Below, piece by piece: positions 14,080 through 27,069 of a stretch of DNA of 64,000 bases (within the stretch, counting starts at the first letter, position 1; each line of letters begins with the position of its first letter). Position numbers and translations under genes: made by a program. The notes below the pieces were generated by a model. That model saw only the letters and a list, made by a program, of their open reading frames with translations, was not told the origin of the DNA and did no database searches. The DNA comes from Synchiropus splendidus (taxonomy: Eukaryota > Chordata > Actinopteri > Syngnathiformes > Callionymidae): NCBI RefSeq assembly GCF_027744825.2, contig NC_071336.1, positions 25,018,501 to 25,082,500 on the forward strand, given 5' to 3'.

Positions 14080-17000
14080 TTTTGCCGTAAAAATAATTGC
14101 TAGTTTGGAAACAATCTATTGACGTTTAGGTGCCAATGTGTCGTCCTTCTATTCCCCTGTCTTGTTGCATATAAGTTTGACATCAATATTAAAACAGTCT
14201 CACTTGCTTCTGAACCTCATTTGAAAATGTCACCTGAAGAACACGACCCCTGGTATCACCCCTGTGATCACGTCTTCATCAATACTCTTTGCACCAGAAA
14301 GCAGGGTCACACATGTTCTAGCACCTCAGTGCAAATCGACAAGCCTTATGTGACTCGATGATTTGAAACCACCCTTCTATTCAGCTTCACCTCGTCCATA
14401 GATCAACCTTGACAAAGCCCTCAAGTCTCAGACACATATCACTTTTGAGAGCTGAATCAATAACTGAATGACTTACTTGAAACTGCACCACTGGACGCGA
14501 TGAGGGCTTTGTCACGCCGCACGCCAGCCACTCGACATTTTTAATCTTCCAAGTCTTTGCCGCGGATCCGTCATTCTGAGAAAGAGAAGAGTGAATATAG
14601 ACGGGTTTTAATTAGCGACAGGAGGTAAACAAGCAGCGTCAGCATTAGTCTGTAAAAAAAAAAGCCATTAAGAGGCAGCTGTCGTTCTGATCGAGAACTG
14701 TGGCTTCATAAAAGTTGCTAAGTTAGTTGTGAACATTTTGACTGCATTTTACTAGAAGTTATTCTTCTGTTCAACGCAGTAAATTATGAGAAACTGAATC
14801 CTCTGTCAATTGAATTCTGACTTGCTGGAACTTGCAGAACAGAAAAACACGAGGAATAGTTTATTGAAAATAACCTCAAGACTGTGAGTTGGCCTTGCAA
14901 CCTTCTGCTCACTGACCAGGAAACTTCTGTCCATGAAAAGCATGAGCATGATTCACCACGAAACCTTGAGTCTTATTTGTGATCGCTGTCAATACTGACA
15001 CTCCATTGTCCACTAGAGAAGAGGCCACTTCACCATGAAAGGTCTGGCTATATCTTGGCAGAATGAGCGAGAGTGAGCTAGTTCACGCTTGTCTGTTTGC
15101 TGCATTCTTGATGTGCTAGTGTTCCTCAATTGGCCTCAAATAAAATAAAAAATCTTTTTTGGCAAGTGAGTATTGAGGAAGTGAGGTGGATGAAAGTAAA
15201 ATTCAACCAGAGTTCCCGCGACATGTTAATGGTCATTGCGCACCGTGATGACAAAATAAAAGCCGCCATGTCTGAAATGTTGACAGGAGTCTGCAACACG
15301 AAGTTGAGTCATCCTTAGGTCGCAGCTATCAGTGACTTGAGACTGAACTCAGATTCGTGATTTATGACCCGTGCACCATTTTCAGTTTTGCATGTTCTCA
15401 TTTGCTCTCCTTCCCGCCCGATACCGTTTGCCCATACGTCCAGTCGACAGTTACCAACTGCGGCCCTGCCACCGGCTACTGCAGTGCCTTTCGTTTGCTG
15501 ACGGAAACTATTGTGGGCAAGTCACAGAGTGGTCAGCTGCATTAGCATAAGCATCAGAGACCTGTCAGCTAACTTGGTCCCTGTTCAGGCGGAGCCGGAG
15601 TCAGCCGTATCCACACAGGTTCTGTGTTGGATAGACAGAACCTAATGCTTTGGCTCGAACTCCTGATCAAAGATTTGAGACTTGACTTGCAAAAAATGAC
15701 TTCAGAGTGTTTCTGCAATACACCGTATCATAAATTCAGTTGTAAGAAACATTCATACAAATGTAAAGTCCATATGTGTGCACATTTACAGACTGTTCAA
15801 GAAGTGTAAATTATATTCAGCAAATCTGACATTACCTCGCAAATTATTTAATTTAAAGAACACACACTGCAGTCTGAAATGTATGTCAAGTGGCACCGTG
15901 TTTCTCGTCAGAGTGGGGGCGGCGAAGAGGCAGCAAAAATCTGGTGTTGATCACTATGACTGCGCCGCACAGGACACCACACACACAAAGATTCTGTCCC
16001 AGCAGTGATCAAGAAGCTCTTCCTCCAAGCCAGGTTTCTTCCACGGCTTCAAATAATCCTGGCAGAAGCCCTGTCTTCGCTGAAGGATCTTACATTTTCA
16101 GTGGTAAACATTGTGTAGGAGGTGATGTCGAGCCACAAGAAGAGCTGGATTTCTCTCACAATAATTGACCTACATTATTATTATTTTTATTTACTGTCCT
16201 GTACTTCTACCAAGTGTGGTCATTTATTTGATTTACTACGGAACTACGTAGTCCTGTTTGCTCACAACCTTTGTATGCCAGTGCCTAAGTGCCCAAAACA
16301 TTAGAACTACAGCTCACATTTTAGCTTTATTCACTGCAGGACTGACCAACAAACCCAAAAAGGAAAGAAAAGAAAACATAACGCACACAGAATGTGACGT
16401 GGAGATAGCGGTAGCATTATTAGAACAGCACGTCTTCCTTCTTGAAAGGAATCCTTTATTTAGACCTGAGCGGTGAAATGAAAAAGTCTGTCATATAGAT
16501 TTCTTACAAGGTTATCTGACACACAAGACTAAAACCATGTAATTATGATGAGAGATTAATATTTATGTTAGGAAGTAATGTAGCTATGCTTCCACTTTCC
16601 ACCCACGCCGTAACCTTTACCCGACCTCGCCCACAGAAAAGCAAAGAGAGTGAGAAACATGGTTACATGACGGAGCAGTGAGCTCTCATGTCTAATTTTA
16701 CTCACAAATATATTAATGACAGACTAATTGAACGTGTGTACGTGAAGCTTTTCTTGAAAAAATGGTTCAGACAAGCAGCTGAGACAAGGGAGCCAGGGTG
16801 TTTATTCCTGAGTAACACGGTTATGAGAAAAACTCAAGGTTTGATGAACGCGCTCACCAGGCCTTCCTTTCAAACGCCCACTAAATGGTGCTTCAGGAAA
16901 CAACAGGATCCTCTCCGCCGACACTCAGCTACGCTGAAAGTTCACGCGTATTTTCGAGTTACAAACAAATCTGTATCTCACTGCTTCACTTTCAGATGCA

Positions 17001-17240
17001 CTGCCACAGAACATGTCAAAGCGCTATGGACATTCATACAACTTTACTGACTGTTAACAAAGGGATCTGTGGGTGATGTCGCTGCATGTCACATTTGAAG
17101 TCACATTTGAAGTCACATTTTGCAAAGCTTTGTTTTTCCGACCGTGGGTCCAAAGAAAGTGTGGCGGTGAAAGGGATGATGCACATACTTTGTACTCAGG
17201 AGCTGAGGGAAGTAGATGATGCTGAGGACGTCAGTGGGAA
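14080..17240. other. No recognised gene
   Basis: About 3.2 kb without recognised coding or mobile sequence. ORFs are 120 codons or fewer. A small hairpin of CAGGTTCTGTG / GACAGAACCT lies near 15616-15645. A 12-bp TCACATTTGAAG unit is repeated nearly three times at 17087-17120. Confidence 0.4.
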
Positions 17241-17244
17241 ATCT

Positions 17245-17400
17245 TTAGTTTAGTTTAGTTTAGTTTATCTGAGCTCATCTCATCTTCTCATCATCTATCT
17301 TATCTTATCTTAGTTGAGCTTAGTTTAACTGATCTAAGCATATCTTGTCTTGTTTTAGCTTAGCTTACCCTAGTTTATCATAGCTTAGTTTAGTGTCGCA
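17245..17400. repeat. Imperfect TTAG/TTATC low-complexity tract
   Basis: Runs of TTTAG, CATCT, TTATCT and TTAGCTTAG units alternate over about 150 bp, consistent with a degraded simple repeat. Confidence 0.8.
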
Positions 17401-17913
17401 AAGCTTTGCTTTGGGTAGTAAGTTCTATAATCTTGTTACTACAGTGTTTGGCAGTCAAACATATTGATAGCAGTTCAATTCATTTCAGCGGGGAATATTT
17501 ATTACTACTAATATGAGGCACTGCTGAATATGTCGTTGCATCCAAGAGGTGTTTAGGTTCTCTTGAATACTGCAAACCAAGCTTGAACGCAGGCGTTGTT
17601 TCTTTCACGAAAAAAAAATAATAATAATAATCTGTCATTTTATTGTATGAGAGAAAGGTCCGGTGGCACTCTTATGCCAACATTTTGATATTGAATTTAA
17701 AATGCTACAAATTTAAAAATACTGAATTAACCAAACTCTTTTTTCAATAGTTGGAATTAAAATATAAAACTCTAAAATTATAATTCAAAATATTACCGTT
17801 TTGAAATTCAATTGAGCAAAAAAACTATGAACCTTTCAATATTGAAATGACTGAATTCACTTATTCAATGTATACAGATTACTCAATTCAATTATTAGAT
17901 AAATATTTAGATG

Positions 17914-18435
17914 TTAAAACTTACTATGTATTTGAAATGTTAAATTCAACCATTCAATATTCACATGGCACTGATATACCCCTAAAAATTCAACATTATT
18001 ATGATTTTTTTTTTTTTTTCCTGCCGTTTCAATATCCACTTGCAGGCTCTTCATTAGTTCCACATGTCTGGGCAAACAGCTCGCCCCAACAAACCTCACA
18101 TGAGCAGGGCCGTTGCCCAATAAATTCAGCATGCAGCCAATGAAGCGCTTCAGTGGCTGTCGCGACGAACAAGCCAGATGTCTCTCTTTGCCTTTGAAAT
18201 CATTGCTGGTGACACAACATTTGAGTTTGATCCAACTGTCGTAACTGTTGCGGCTTTCATTTCCTGCATTGCTGATATGAGTGGAGCGAAGATTGGAGCA
18301 AAATACAGCAGACGCACATGAGCAGGGAAGGTCAAAGAATATTGGACGTACTTTAGAGCCAAGGACGTCCAAGACTGAAAGGTGACTCCGGCCGAGTTCC
18401 GAATGTTTATGCGGAATGTATTTACCAGAGAACAA
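17914..18435 (-). other. Longest ORF in the window, probably non-coding
   Basis: A 173-codon frame beginning MFSGKYIPHKHSEL. I recognise no domain, and part of the frame crosses a T-run (lysine run on this strand). The underlying DNA between 18040 and 18345 is balanced in composition and repeat-free, so conserved non-coding DNA is as likely as a gene. Confidence 0.15.
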
Positions 18436-18439
18436 AATC

Positions 18440-19600
18440 TCCCACGTTACTTTGTATAACTTGATTTAACATTTCACATTTTGCAGAGAGAGTAATAAGC
18501 GCTTACATTCAGAACTGGACGAGCTGTGATGTTGAAGGAGAAACTGAATTTGAAGATTCTGTCTAATGATGTAGATGAGAACTTCTCATCTTAATATTGC
18601 CCATCAGAGTTGCTGGTTAATCGGGCTTGATCTTGGTGTTGATGAGATGCTGAGGGGAAGAGTTTATCCTTCGAAATCCATCCTGATCCATCAGTGCAAC
18701 TTCCCCTTTTTGATCACTTTAATTCGCCATAAGCCTTTCAAAGGGGCTGAGCTTGATCCAGCAGATTTCACAGTTTTTTGCTTCACATTGCTCCTCAGCT
18801 GCTAAGATGTTCGGTCTTCCACATCAGTCGTAGAAACGTATTCAGTAGGTGGATGGATATTGTTCATTGTTTTGATGTTGTTACGGTGTCGTCTGGTGTG
18901 TGCTCAGCGCTCAGTCACCCATGTTATTTCAAAGTAAAACTGGGCATCTGTCCGAGATGGTGAGGAGTGTGAGGGCTGAGGCTGTTGTAGAGGAAAATAG
19001 ACGCTATTTTTGGCAATACTTTATTTATTAAGAGGCATACCGAGATGGAGGACACTGACCGTCACTTCCATTTGAGCTCTTTGCCTGGACATGTCCTAGT
19101 AAGGCGAGATTTGTCACCGTGTCACTCAAAGCGGCAGAAATGTGCAGATGTCTGCGTCAGAATCCCAACATGTATATGCCAAAACCTGCCACTAAAAATA
19201 GGCCAATACGGAAGTGGATGTTTACAAGGACGAGGTTGGGGGAGCGAAGAGAGACTCTGGACCTTTTCTCGCAGAAAGAGACCCCACATAAATCACCTTT
19301 TAATTCTTTGGCGCTCCAGACGTGGGGAGAAAATAGATTCTACATTTGATGTCACGTCTGCGACACTGCCCGCCTCTCGGCTTCCCTCTGACAGGGAAGC
19401 AAACACCTTTGCCCTCGGAGCTTTCAGGGAAAGTTGATGGTCCATTTTTCACCAGGAGGGAACAGCAATGTTTGTTGGAGAACAGTTGGAGGTGCTGTTT
19501 CACATATGTGTACAGCAAATTCTACTGCGATGCCTATTGGTGCTCTACCAGAAAGAAGCATTCAATGGAAATTGAATGAGCTGTGCTCCTTCATTTCTCT
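18440..19600. other. No recognised gene
   Basis: Several overlapping short ORFs, none recognised. I saw no repeats apart from the L2 piece that follows. Confidence 0.4.
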
Positions 19601-19619
19601 AGTCACTTGTACTTTCCAG

Positions 19620-20046
19620 GAACCACCATCACTGAGGACCTCAAATGGGAGTCAACCATCAGGTCCCTCATCAGGCAGAGAATGTTCTTCTTGAGGCAGC
19701 TACGAAAACTACGACTGCCGACGAAGTTGCTTGTGGAGTTCTACACGGTCATCATCCAGCCCATCGTCACCTCCTCCATCACTGTCTGGTACAACAGCGC
19801 CATCTCCAGGGACAAGAGCACACTGCAGGACGTGCAGGTCAGATCAGAGCCGACCCTTCTCACCCTGGTCATGGACTGTTCCTTCCTCTTCCCTCTGGCA
19901 GGAACAGCTTCTTCCCTTCACCTGTCAGACTGTTGAATTTGTGAACAGCCTTTGTTTATTTTATTTTATTTTATTTTATTCCAAAACACTTTCCTAGTTG
20001 GTGGGCTCCCCACTGACCATGGCAATAAATTTGATTCTGATTCTGC
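19620..20046 (+). mobile_element. L2/Maui-type LINE, 3' fragment
   Basis: The frame from about 19583 encodes TITEDLKW, RQRMFFLRQLRKL, LPTKLLVEFYT and SSITVWYNSA, the C-terminal part of ORF2 downstream of the reverse transcriptase in teleost L2-type LINEs. A frameshift near 19850 moves the DPSHPGHGLFLPLPSGRNS and PSPVRLLN tail into another frame, and a few dozen codons appear deleted between them. It ends with a (TTTTA)n run at 19957-19980 and the typical tail AATAAATTTGATTCTGATTC. It is an inactive, 5'-truncated copy. Confidence 0.85.
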
Positions 20047-20261
20047 AAACAGAGCCGATTTCCTGGAGGACCGGAGATGAGAAGCAGGACCTGAGACCGG
20101 CTCTGGTGCCGGAACTAGCAGTGCATTTTGAGGGCTTTAATGTAAATAAAAGATGTGAGGAGTTCATGACTCAAGTTCTGCACATTGCCGAGTTGGTTTC
20201 AAAACAGATGTAGTTTAGAAGTGAACCTCATGCATTTTTAAGCTGAGTCCACCACTGATCC

Positions 20262-20400
20262 TTCTACGGCGCAGACAGCACCACAGCACCCGCGGCTTAT
20301 AGACCCCAGTGGCTTATGTAGAACAACATCTATTTTCTTTCTTAAATTTAGTGGGTGTGGCAAATATTCCTGTGCGCTCTATAGTCCGGGATTTAATGTA
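20262..20400. mobile_element. Non-autonomous DNA-transposon-like fragment
   Basis: GCGGCTTATAGACCCCAGTG, AATTTAGTGGGTGTGG and TGCGCTCTATAGTCCGG match a vertebrate interspersed repeat characterised by repeated GCGGCTTATAGTCCGG words. Its class is not assigned here. Confidence 0.5.
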
Positions 20401-20424
20401 CATGTTTCGAATTCTACATCCTGC

Positions 20425-20490
20425 CTTTGGTGTCAATATAGGATGCAAAAGTCCACTTTCCCAACATCAATAATATAAGCCATAGCAGTC
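20425..20490 (-). repeat. Unnamed interspersed repeat C, copy 1
   Basis: Read on the minus strand it gives ATTGATGTTGGGAAAGTGG, then ACTTTTGCATCC and TATATTGACACC. The same words recur at 49213 and 60230. Only the first half of the family sequence is present. Confidence 0.6.
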
Positions 20491-20499
20491 AGGTTGTTG

Positions 20500-21730
20500 G
20501 CCCTCCTAACCTTGGGTCCAAACTTGCCCACATAAGCTTTGATATACTTTTCTAGACACTCAGACAGAAGGCCCTTGAACCACCTGTGACACTTGTGACC
20601 CTCCTTCAAAGGGATGCAACAGAAGTAAAATCATGTTTACTACAACCAGCCCGGTAACACAATGGTTTTACAATAAAGCTCTTCTCGCACTACAACTCTC
20701 ATAAAACTCCGTCTGAGTGAGAACCAAAGATTGAGCTCGGCTCTATATTCCTAGTAAAACATTATGGTTAGTTTCAGAAAACTGAAGTGTAGGCCATCGT
20801 CTTATGACAGCTCTTCGTGACAGCTCTTATCCCAAATTCAAGTTTAATACCTGTGCTTGCTGTGGCATTTTCCGGAGCAGCGCTGATGTGGCATAAATCT
20901 ATAAAATTTGAAAATCTGCTGCTACTCCAAACTTCCCATTATGGCTAGTGGAGATTTGATCGCAAGAAGAAAGGAATTATGGGCCCCATTTGGCAGACAG
21001 AAACTGGATTTGGATGGATTTGTGATCATCCAAGAAAGTCTTAGATCCACCTGTCTGGCTTGTCAAACCACAGGCTGTCGAAGACTTTCTCCAACGGGAT
21101 GCAGAAATCTAAAGTAAAGCAGTCCAGAGTTTTACGCAACTTTTGCGTCCACTTTAGAAATGACACTGCAATAAAGCAGGTTTGAAAGCATGTCGATCGG
21201 TCTAGAAAAATAACATCAGTCTTACTACGGATGAAGAGAACAAAAAAATGAAGAGTGAAGAATCATTTTTCATTTTTCAAGTTTTACTAGCAGTGGATAC
21301 AAGAGATGTGGTCAGAACAGCTGGAGTGAGATCTCTTCACTGCACTAGTGTTAGAAAATGACCTCTGCTCCATGGTCAAGTGCTATTTTTAAATCAATTT
21401 TTCTGACTTTTCGCATCTTCACCTACGCACATGAACTCTTCATCATTGGCAAAAAAGCAGGCTCAAGAGGCCTTAATGGGTTTTCTGAAAAGAGTAGGTT
21501 GAGATGGCTGGTGCTGCCAGGGAGTCTGTATTGCCACTACTTAGATGTGTGATGTGCTCAGTGGCGCTGGTTTAGAAAAGTCAGATAAATGATCTTCTTT
21601 CTTTAGAGATTTTCCAGTCTTCCTAATAGACAAGCCACACCAGCGGATGGATTCCTCCCATCTAGAGGGTTTTAACTTGAGGAAATGAGTGGGTACTGTG
21701 ACAATTGTGAGATAAGAGAAACCTTCACTA
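20500..21730. other. No recognised gene
   Basis: ORFs of 77 codons or fewer; nothing recognised. Confidence 0.4.
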
Positions 21731-21732
21731 TA

Positions 21733-21831
21733 ATAGTTGTTCAAGTCCAAACATTTTACCGCAGACAGCGCCATCTGGTGGCCTCTGAAAACCAGGACAC
21801 AGTTTCATGAAACCTCATCTGCGCATCACTA
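21733..21831. mobile_element. Element A copy 9, right half only
   Basis: It runs from TGTTCAAGTCCAAACATTTT to the terminus TCTGCGCATCACTA. The right-arm motif at 21768-21781 (minus) reads CCACCAGATGGCGC, an exact CTCF core. The left half is missing. Confidence 0.8.
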
Positions 21832-21839
21832 GTTGCAGA

Positions 21840-23026
21840 CACTCTTGGCCATTGACTTCGCTCCCATGAGCTTGAGATTCTGATTGTATACTGTTGTATA
21901 TGTTTCTTGTTCTGTTTGCATTGGAAAAACAAAACAGCAAAACAAGGATTGAACCTGAGTCAATTAATGAGTTGATATTCTGAGGACTCAAAGTCAAAAC
22001 TATTAGATGCAATAGAAGTCATGATTAAAATGATAAAAAAAAACTTCAGCTGAATAAAACCAGATTATGGCCAAACATTATAAAATCAAGTTGTGTTGGA
22101 GTTTTAACCATCTCTTTGACTGCAGTTAGAATCTTTGAAGGTCATTTTTTTTATTTTTTTGGTAAGAATGTGGTCATCATTTGGAGGGTTTCCAGGTATG
22201 TTCCGGTTGGAAGAAGTTCAGGTCCAGCTGAGGCCATAGCCACTCCCCTCAGCTGCCCTTACATAATCTGATTAAACCAAAGGTACCTTGAATTGAAGAA
22301 AAGTCAAAGGACAAAAATGTATAAATAAGTACAAAAATAAGTGGAACATTCAGCTTTGGATATAAAGTTTAAAAATCAGGCAGAAGGATTTATTTAAGAT
22401 TGCAAAAATAAAAGCCTCGATTTTTTAAAAATGTATTTCCTACTTTAAAAATACACCTAACTCAATATTCACTGACCAAAAAAAGTTTCAGCTCATTGTC
22501 GTGGAGACCAGAACCACTTTCTTTCGGCAATTACACAATTGAACCGAGACACACAAAGACTGATGTGTCGCAGGTGCAGCTCAAGAGCTGTGATGCATTC
22601 AGTGACGCGCACTATCACCCGACCACTCCGAGATCCTGAAGTGGCCTGGAGAGCAATCCAGGAGCAGGAGGAGGGGCTGACAGGCCAGATTGACCTTGTC
22701 TGGAATAACAAGTTGGGCAAAATAAATGGCAGAAAGGTGAACATCGCTCTCTAAGGCTTTGGCAGCTTGAGGAGTGATGACTTCCACCCACACTGCTTCC
22801 TGCTCAGCAAGTGGATGTTGAGAGGCTTCTAGCATTTTCATTCAAGAAAGGTTGGGCTACACTAAAACCACCAGGATCATATATCAGATTGAGCTCATTC
22901 TTCTTCCAAGGGGTGGAGAAGAAGGAGGACAAGATACGGGAATAGTTACAGTCCAGGCGATTGAGAAAAGAAAAAGCCATTGAGAGTTTAGAGGTCAGCA
23001 CCACTGAGTGCTCAAATAAATGGGAA

Positions 23027-23029
<3 letters not shown>
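21840..23029. other. No recognised gene
   Basis: The ORFs at 22493-22841 on both strands are compositionally plausible but show no family resemblance that I can defend. Confidence 0.35.

Positions 23030-23060
<31 letters not shown>
23030..23060. repeat. (AT)n microsatellite
   Basis: About 15 AT units followed by a short AC run. Confidence 0.93.
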
Positions 23061-23068
<8 letters not shown>

Positions 23069-23854
23069 GAGAAAAGACGCAAGGAGTTGGAATTGGAATC
23101 CTACAGCTGGTGACTAACCTCTTCCTGACGGCGTGATCGACGGTTTCCAGCAAAATTGGTTCCAGTTGAAATGTTGTCTTCATCAGGAGGTTTTCAAGAC
23201 AAAACAACTACACTTGGAATGGAGCCTGAGGTTGCACAGGTTGCGTTCGGGATTCTCCTGCTGATAATGGAATAGGATCGAAACACCACGTTAAAAACTG
23301 TGAATTGTTCAATTACGAGAATCTAGTTCAGCGTAAATTTAAGGGAGCATTTTAACATGAGTTGCCTCATGTACGCCTCAGCTGGCTCTCTAGTCTTTGG
23401 TCCAATATTTATCCAAGTGAGTGCACAGATCTGTATCACAAAATTCAATTAGACTGCTGCAGATGGAAACGATAATGGAACCTGGTGTTGAACCACAGTG
23501 GAGAAAAAAAACGGACTGATTTTTTTTTTTTGTGCAGATCCAGCACACTCACTAATCTGTGCATTTTGCTTTATTCTATGCTGTGCCATTCAGCTGCTCT
23601 ACATAGCGCCACCCCTGCAAACTTGATGCTCTGGCAGAAAAAAAGGTTTGGGTATTTTGAGAACCAAATAGAAGCAGCTCACTTTTTCAGAGAGGTGCTT
23701 CACGGTCCGCTTGCCGTGGAAAATGAAGTGAAATGAACCTTACATATTGTTGATCGTGACCATCCACTTATAGCCTTCTACTTTTAATGGTTTGTATCAG
23801 GGGGAGGCAGCCTCCAAACATTTGTTATGTCTACAAATGTCTTTATCTCAACAT

Positions 23855-24240
23855 GATCCGTGAGGGGTGAGCGGATCCATCTAAATATTGATAGTATCGA
23901 TACCAGGGTTCGCATGGGTGTTGGATCGATACTAATGGGATGGGCTCGGTGCTTTATGCTCTGTATTCTAGGCTCAGCGCATCGCTCACAGTCCCCACAG
24001 AGACTGACTGAGCACAGCGTCTCTGTCGAGTTCCTCCCCTCTCCATTGCTACTGGAGGAGCCTACTGGGGAAAATGAAGGTGACGGAGAGGAAGAGGAGC
24101 CAGTTAGCATGGCACAGCACCTGTGTTGCTGTTCCTTTTCTGACAGAGAAAATGTATATGATTTAAAGGACAACTCCAGAAAGATCAAATGGAGTGAGGC
24201 AGCGGATCCCCAAACCTAAAGCAAACCCCCAGCACATGGA
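23855..24240 (+). mobile_element. Possible hAT transposon 5' remnant
   Basis: GGGGTGAGCGGATCC, ATATTGATAGTATCGATACC and GGATCGATACTAA resemble the terminal region of teleost hAT transposons that carry inverted ATCGATACC words. An open frame of 119 codons (23860-24219) follows, with an acidic stretch GENEGDGEEEEP. No BED finger or hAT dimerisation motif is visible, so a transposase cannot be claimed. Confidence 0.35.
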
Positions 24241-24385
24241 AGATTGGCAGCCAGCTAAAAATTAAATAAATAAATCTAGTCTTTGGACGGTCAAATAATT
24301 TTGTTTTCAAAGTTTAATTGCTAGTGTAGTAGAGTGGATGAACTACTCAGTTGTAACGTATCATTGTTATACTGAAGCTCAAAAA

Positions 24386-24544
24386 TATGATGGTTGGAGA
24401 TGAGGTTTCATGACTCTATTGCAGGGTTGATGGGGTTTCATGAAACAGTGTGCTGATTTTCAGAGGCCACCAGATGACACTGTCTGCTGTAAAATGTGTG
24501 GCCTTATTCAAGACTGTTTTCATGATACCTCATTTATCCATTGC
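24386..24544. mobile_element. Element A copy 10, internally deleted
   Basis: Both left repeats (GATGAGGTTTCATGACTC, then GATGGGGTTTCATGAAACAG) and the outer right end (TTTTCATGATACCTCATTTA) remain, but the right inner arm is deleted. The left motif reads CCACCAGATGACAC, one base from the CTCF core. Confidence 0.78.
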
Positions 24545-26217
24545 TGCACAAAACTGAAATATGAAGGTGGCTGAAGCTACGTTATGGACATAAAACTTGG
24601 ACCAGGACGTAGTTGCTTAAGTCATGTTTGCTTGGCCATGGAGAAGAAAGAAGTAATTTTATTCGACTTCATTTAAGCAATATCCTCCGGTTTTCAAGGT
24701 GATATCCAACCACATTTGTGTCTATGTAAATATTCTTTATGTCTGTCTGTTTAAGTTGCTGTTGCCAATGTTCTAAAATGTACTACATAACATACATGAG
24801 TACAAGCAGACTCTCAAAATACTCGTTTTATGGCTCCCATTGATCTATTCTCATTTTTAATTCTGATTCCCTGTGTAAAAGGAAGATGTTTGCTGGCGTT
24901 GCTTTAATCCACTGTGAGCAGAGTAATGCATGTGAAGTGACTCATATGTCCTATTCGGTTTAAATGCTGTGAGGGATTGAAAAAAATGGGGGCATTGAAA
25001 TGCAGGAGATGACAAGACATTTGCCCCCACATGTGTTGACTGTGACTTCTCTCCCTTACTTTCACACCACGGTGCCCTTCCTCTCCTCACACTGATGCTC
25101 CCTGCCTGTGTCTTTTCCTCCGGTTTGCTACATTAACATAATGCAGCCGGTGCCTGCCAGCATCGTGGCGCATAACCAGCCCACACTTCCCCTCGGTCTT
25201 GCAAATATGTTGTCTACATGTGCGCACAGATGAGTTGCATCACAACTGAAGCAGCACTCACCCTCCTGACATTTGCATTGCAGATGAAAGCATTACTATT
25301 AATAAAAAATGGAAACCCAAAAGTAAACTTTGTGGAGTTCTGATTGGAAACAAACCCACACATTCGAGTAATGTTTGCTGAAGAGTGCGTTGGAGTGAGC
25401 GCGCTAACGTGACATGAGACCAAGACAGACTGGAGGGCATGGAGCAGTGTCAGCATGTGAGCTCGAAATTAAAAAGAGTTTATCTTCGACTGGTGGAACT
25501 CCGAGATACAGAGCATGAAAGATTGTGTAATTGAGTCTGTAAAAATACCATCATGGATCAAACTTATAACCCTTTCAGACAACACTTTCAGGTCGCATGA
25601 ACAACTGTGTTACTCAAAGTCCCAGCAGAGCGCCTGAGCTCCTGATTCGAAACAGTTTGTTCAAAGGACATGAATAGTATTCAGCCTTTTCTTTCCTTTT
25701 CTAGAAATTACCCGACAAAGATGAGAATCTTTATTGCTACGTTGCCGTAGGAGAAATGTATTGCTCTGAACTTGGATCATTAACTCCTCACAGCTTTGAT
25801 TTACGTTAAAGCTATCAAAATGTGTTGTTTTCGCCCGCGTGTCTGAAGTTCCAACACCACAACGGGACTCCCCTGCTGCTTCCCGTCTCCGGTCCTCCAG
25901 AGCTGGTGGAGCTGGGGACACGCTTGCGAAAACAGCACATTTTTTTCAATAAAATGCCTGTGATTTCATCAGGTTGTTATGTTATGATGCTCAATATTTT
26001 GGCAACATGACGCTCTTTTGGCCTGTAAAAATCCATTTATTAGCCAAGTTGTTGCACAAGCAGCAGGGTTCAGACCGCGAGAAAAAAAAGTATAACCCAG
26101 AAATTACGGTTGTCATATGCAGTAGTGTCAAATACAAAACTACCAGAGGCTCAAAATTAAATACCAAGGCAAAGATTGAAAAAAGGTTAACAGTGCTTAT
26201 ACTTACAGTATTAGTCC
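24545..26217. other. No recognised gene
   Basis: Short ORFs only; no recognised repeat. Confidence 0.4.
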
Positions 26218-26260
26218 ACCCTACAATACTGTATCATGATACCTCATCTACCCATCACAA
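26218..26260. mobile_element. Element A copy 11, right terminus only
   Basis: AATACTGTATCATGATACC followed by TCATCTACCCATCACAA is the outer right inverted repeat with nothing else of the element beside it. Confidence 0.7.
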
Positions 26261-26430
26261 CTCATACTGATTTACAGCCATTTCACTAGCAGAGAGTTGT
26301 GGGATATGAAGTATAGACAGTATTCCTCTTCATAATGGGTATTTGATGCTGTGGTTATCCTGAGTCTGGGGAAGCAAGGGATGGAGGGAGTGGGAGATTT
26401 GTTGTGATTTCCTGATTTAAGATAAAGAAG

Positions 26431-26600
26431 GGTTTGTTTTTCCATATGCTAAATGTTAAATGTCATTCAGTCTTTGAGTCTTGTTCTGGTGCTGTTTCTG
26501 GTCTTGTCCTGTGCTGGTTTGTTTTCCACATGCAGAAGTGAAATTTCATTCAGTCATTGAATCGTGTTCTGATGCTGTTTCCGGTCTTGTCCTGTTCTTA
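26431..26600. repeat. Two-copy tandem duplication, about 84-bp unit
   Basis: The first unit runs from GTTTGTTTTTCC through CATTCAGTCTTTGAGTC to GGTCTTGTCCTG. It is repeated from 26516 with scattered substitutions (CATTCAGTCATTGAATC, GGTCTTGTCCTG). Confidence 0.75.
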
Positions 26601-27069
26601 GTTCCTGTCGGCAGGAAATATTGTCTTCCTAACATGTGAGCGGATGAGTATTGTTCCACCACCTCCGCAAAACCTATCGGATGATGTGGAGTAGTTGTGC
26701 TTCTACACTAAATATAACGTAGAAATTGATTTTTTCTTGTAGTGAAATGATGATCATTCTCATCTATCTGTGGCAGATGTAAATCACATATCCCGCAGGC
26801 CAAATCTGGCCCATGGTCCTGTGTTTGACGCCTTCTTTGGAGCTATTGAATGGCCAAAGGCTTCAAACTCGGACGGCAAAAAATGCATTTTCCAAATCAT
26901 CACTCTTTGATGAGGTTGGTTGACCACATTACGGCACCATGATGAAAAAGGTTTTGTGCTTGTGTGCGCTGGATTTGTGCGTAAAGCAAATATTGTCTTT
27001 TGTTGTTGACAATCAATATCAGCTCGATTTCAAGCTGCCAAATATCCATTCGTTTTAAGACACATATAT

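Noticed and set aside
16840..16920. Element A-like words (CCCACTAAATGGTGCTTCAG)
   Set aside because: No arms or termini flank it; the resemblance is limited to one half-motif.
17914..18435. 173-codon ORF on the minus strand, the longest in the window
   Set aside because: No recognisable domain, a lysine run from a T-tract, and no promoter, splice or poly(A) context. An ORF of this length is possible by chance in 64 kb.
22493..22841. Overlapping ORFs on both strands that look like part of a transposon protein
   Set aside because: No motif could be matched to a family with any confidence.
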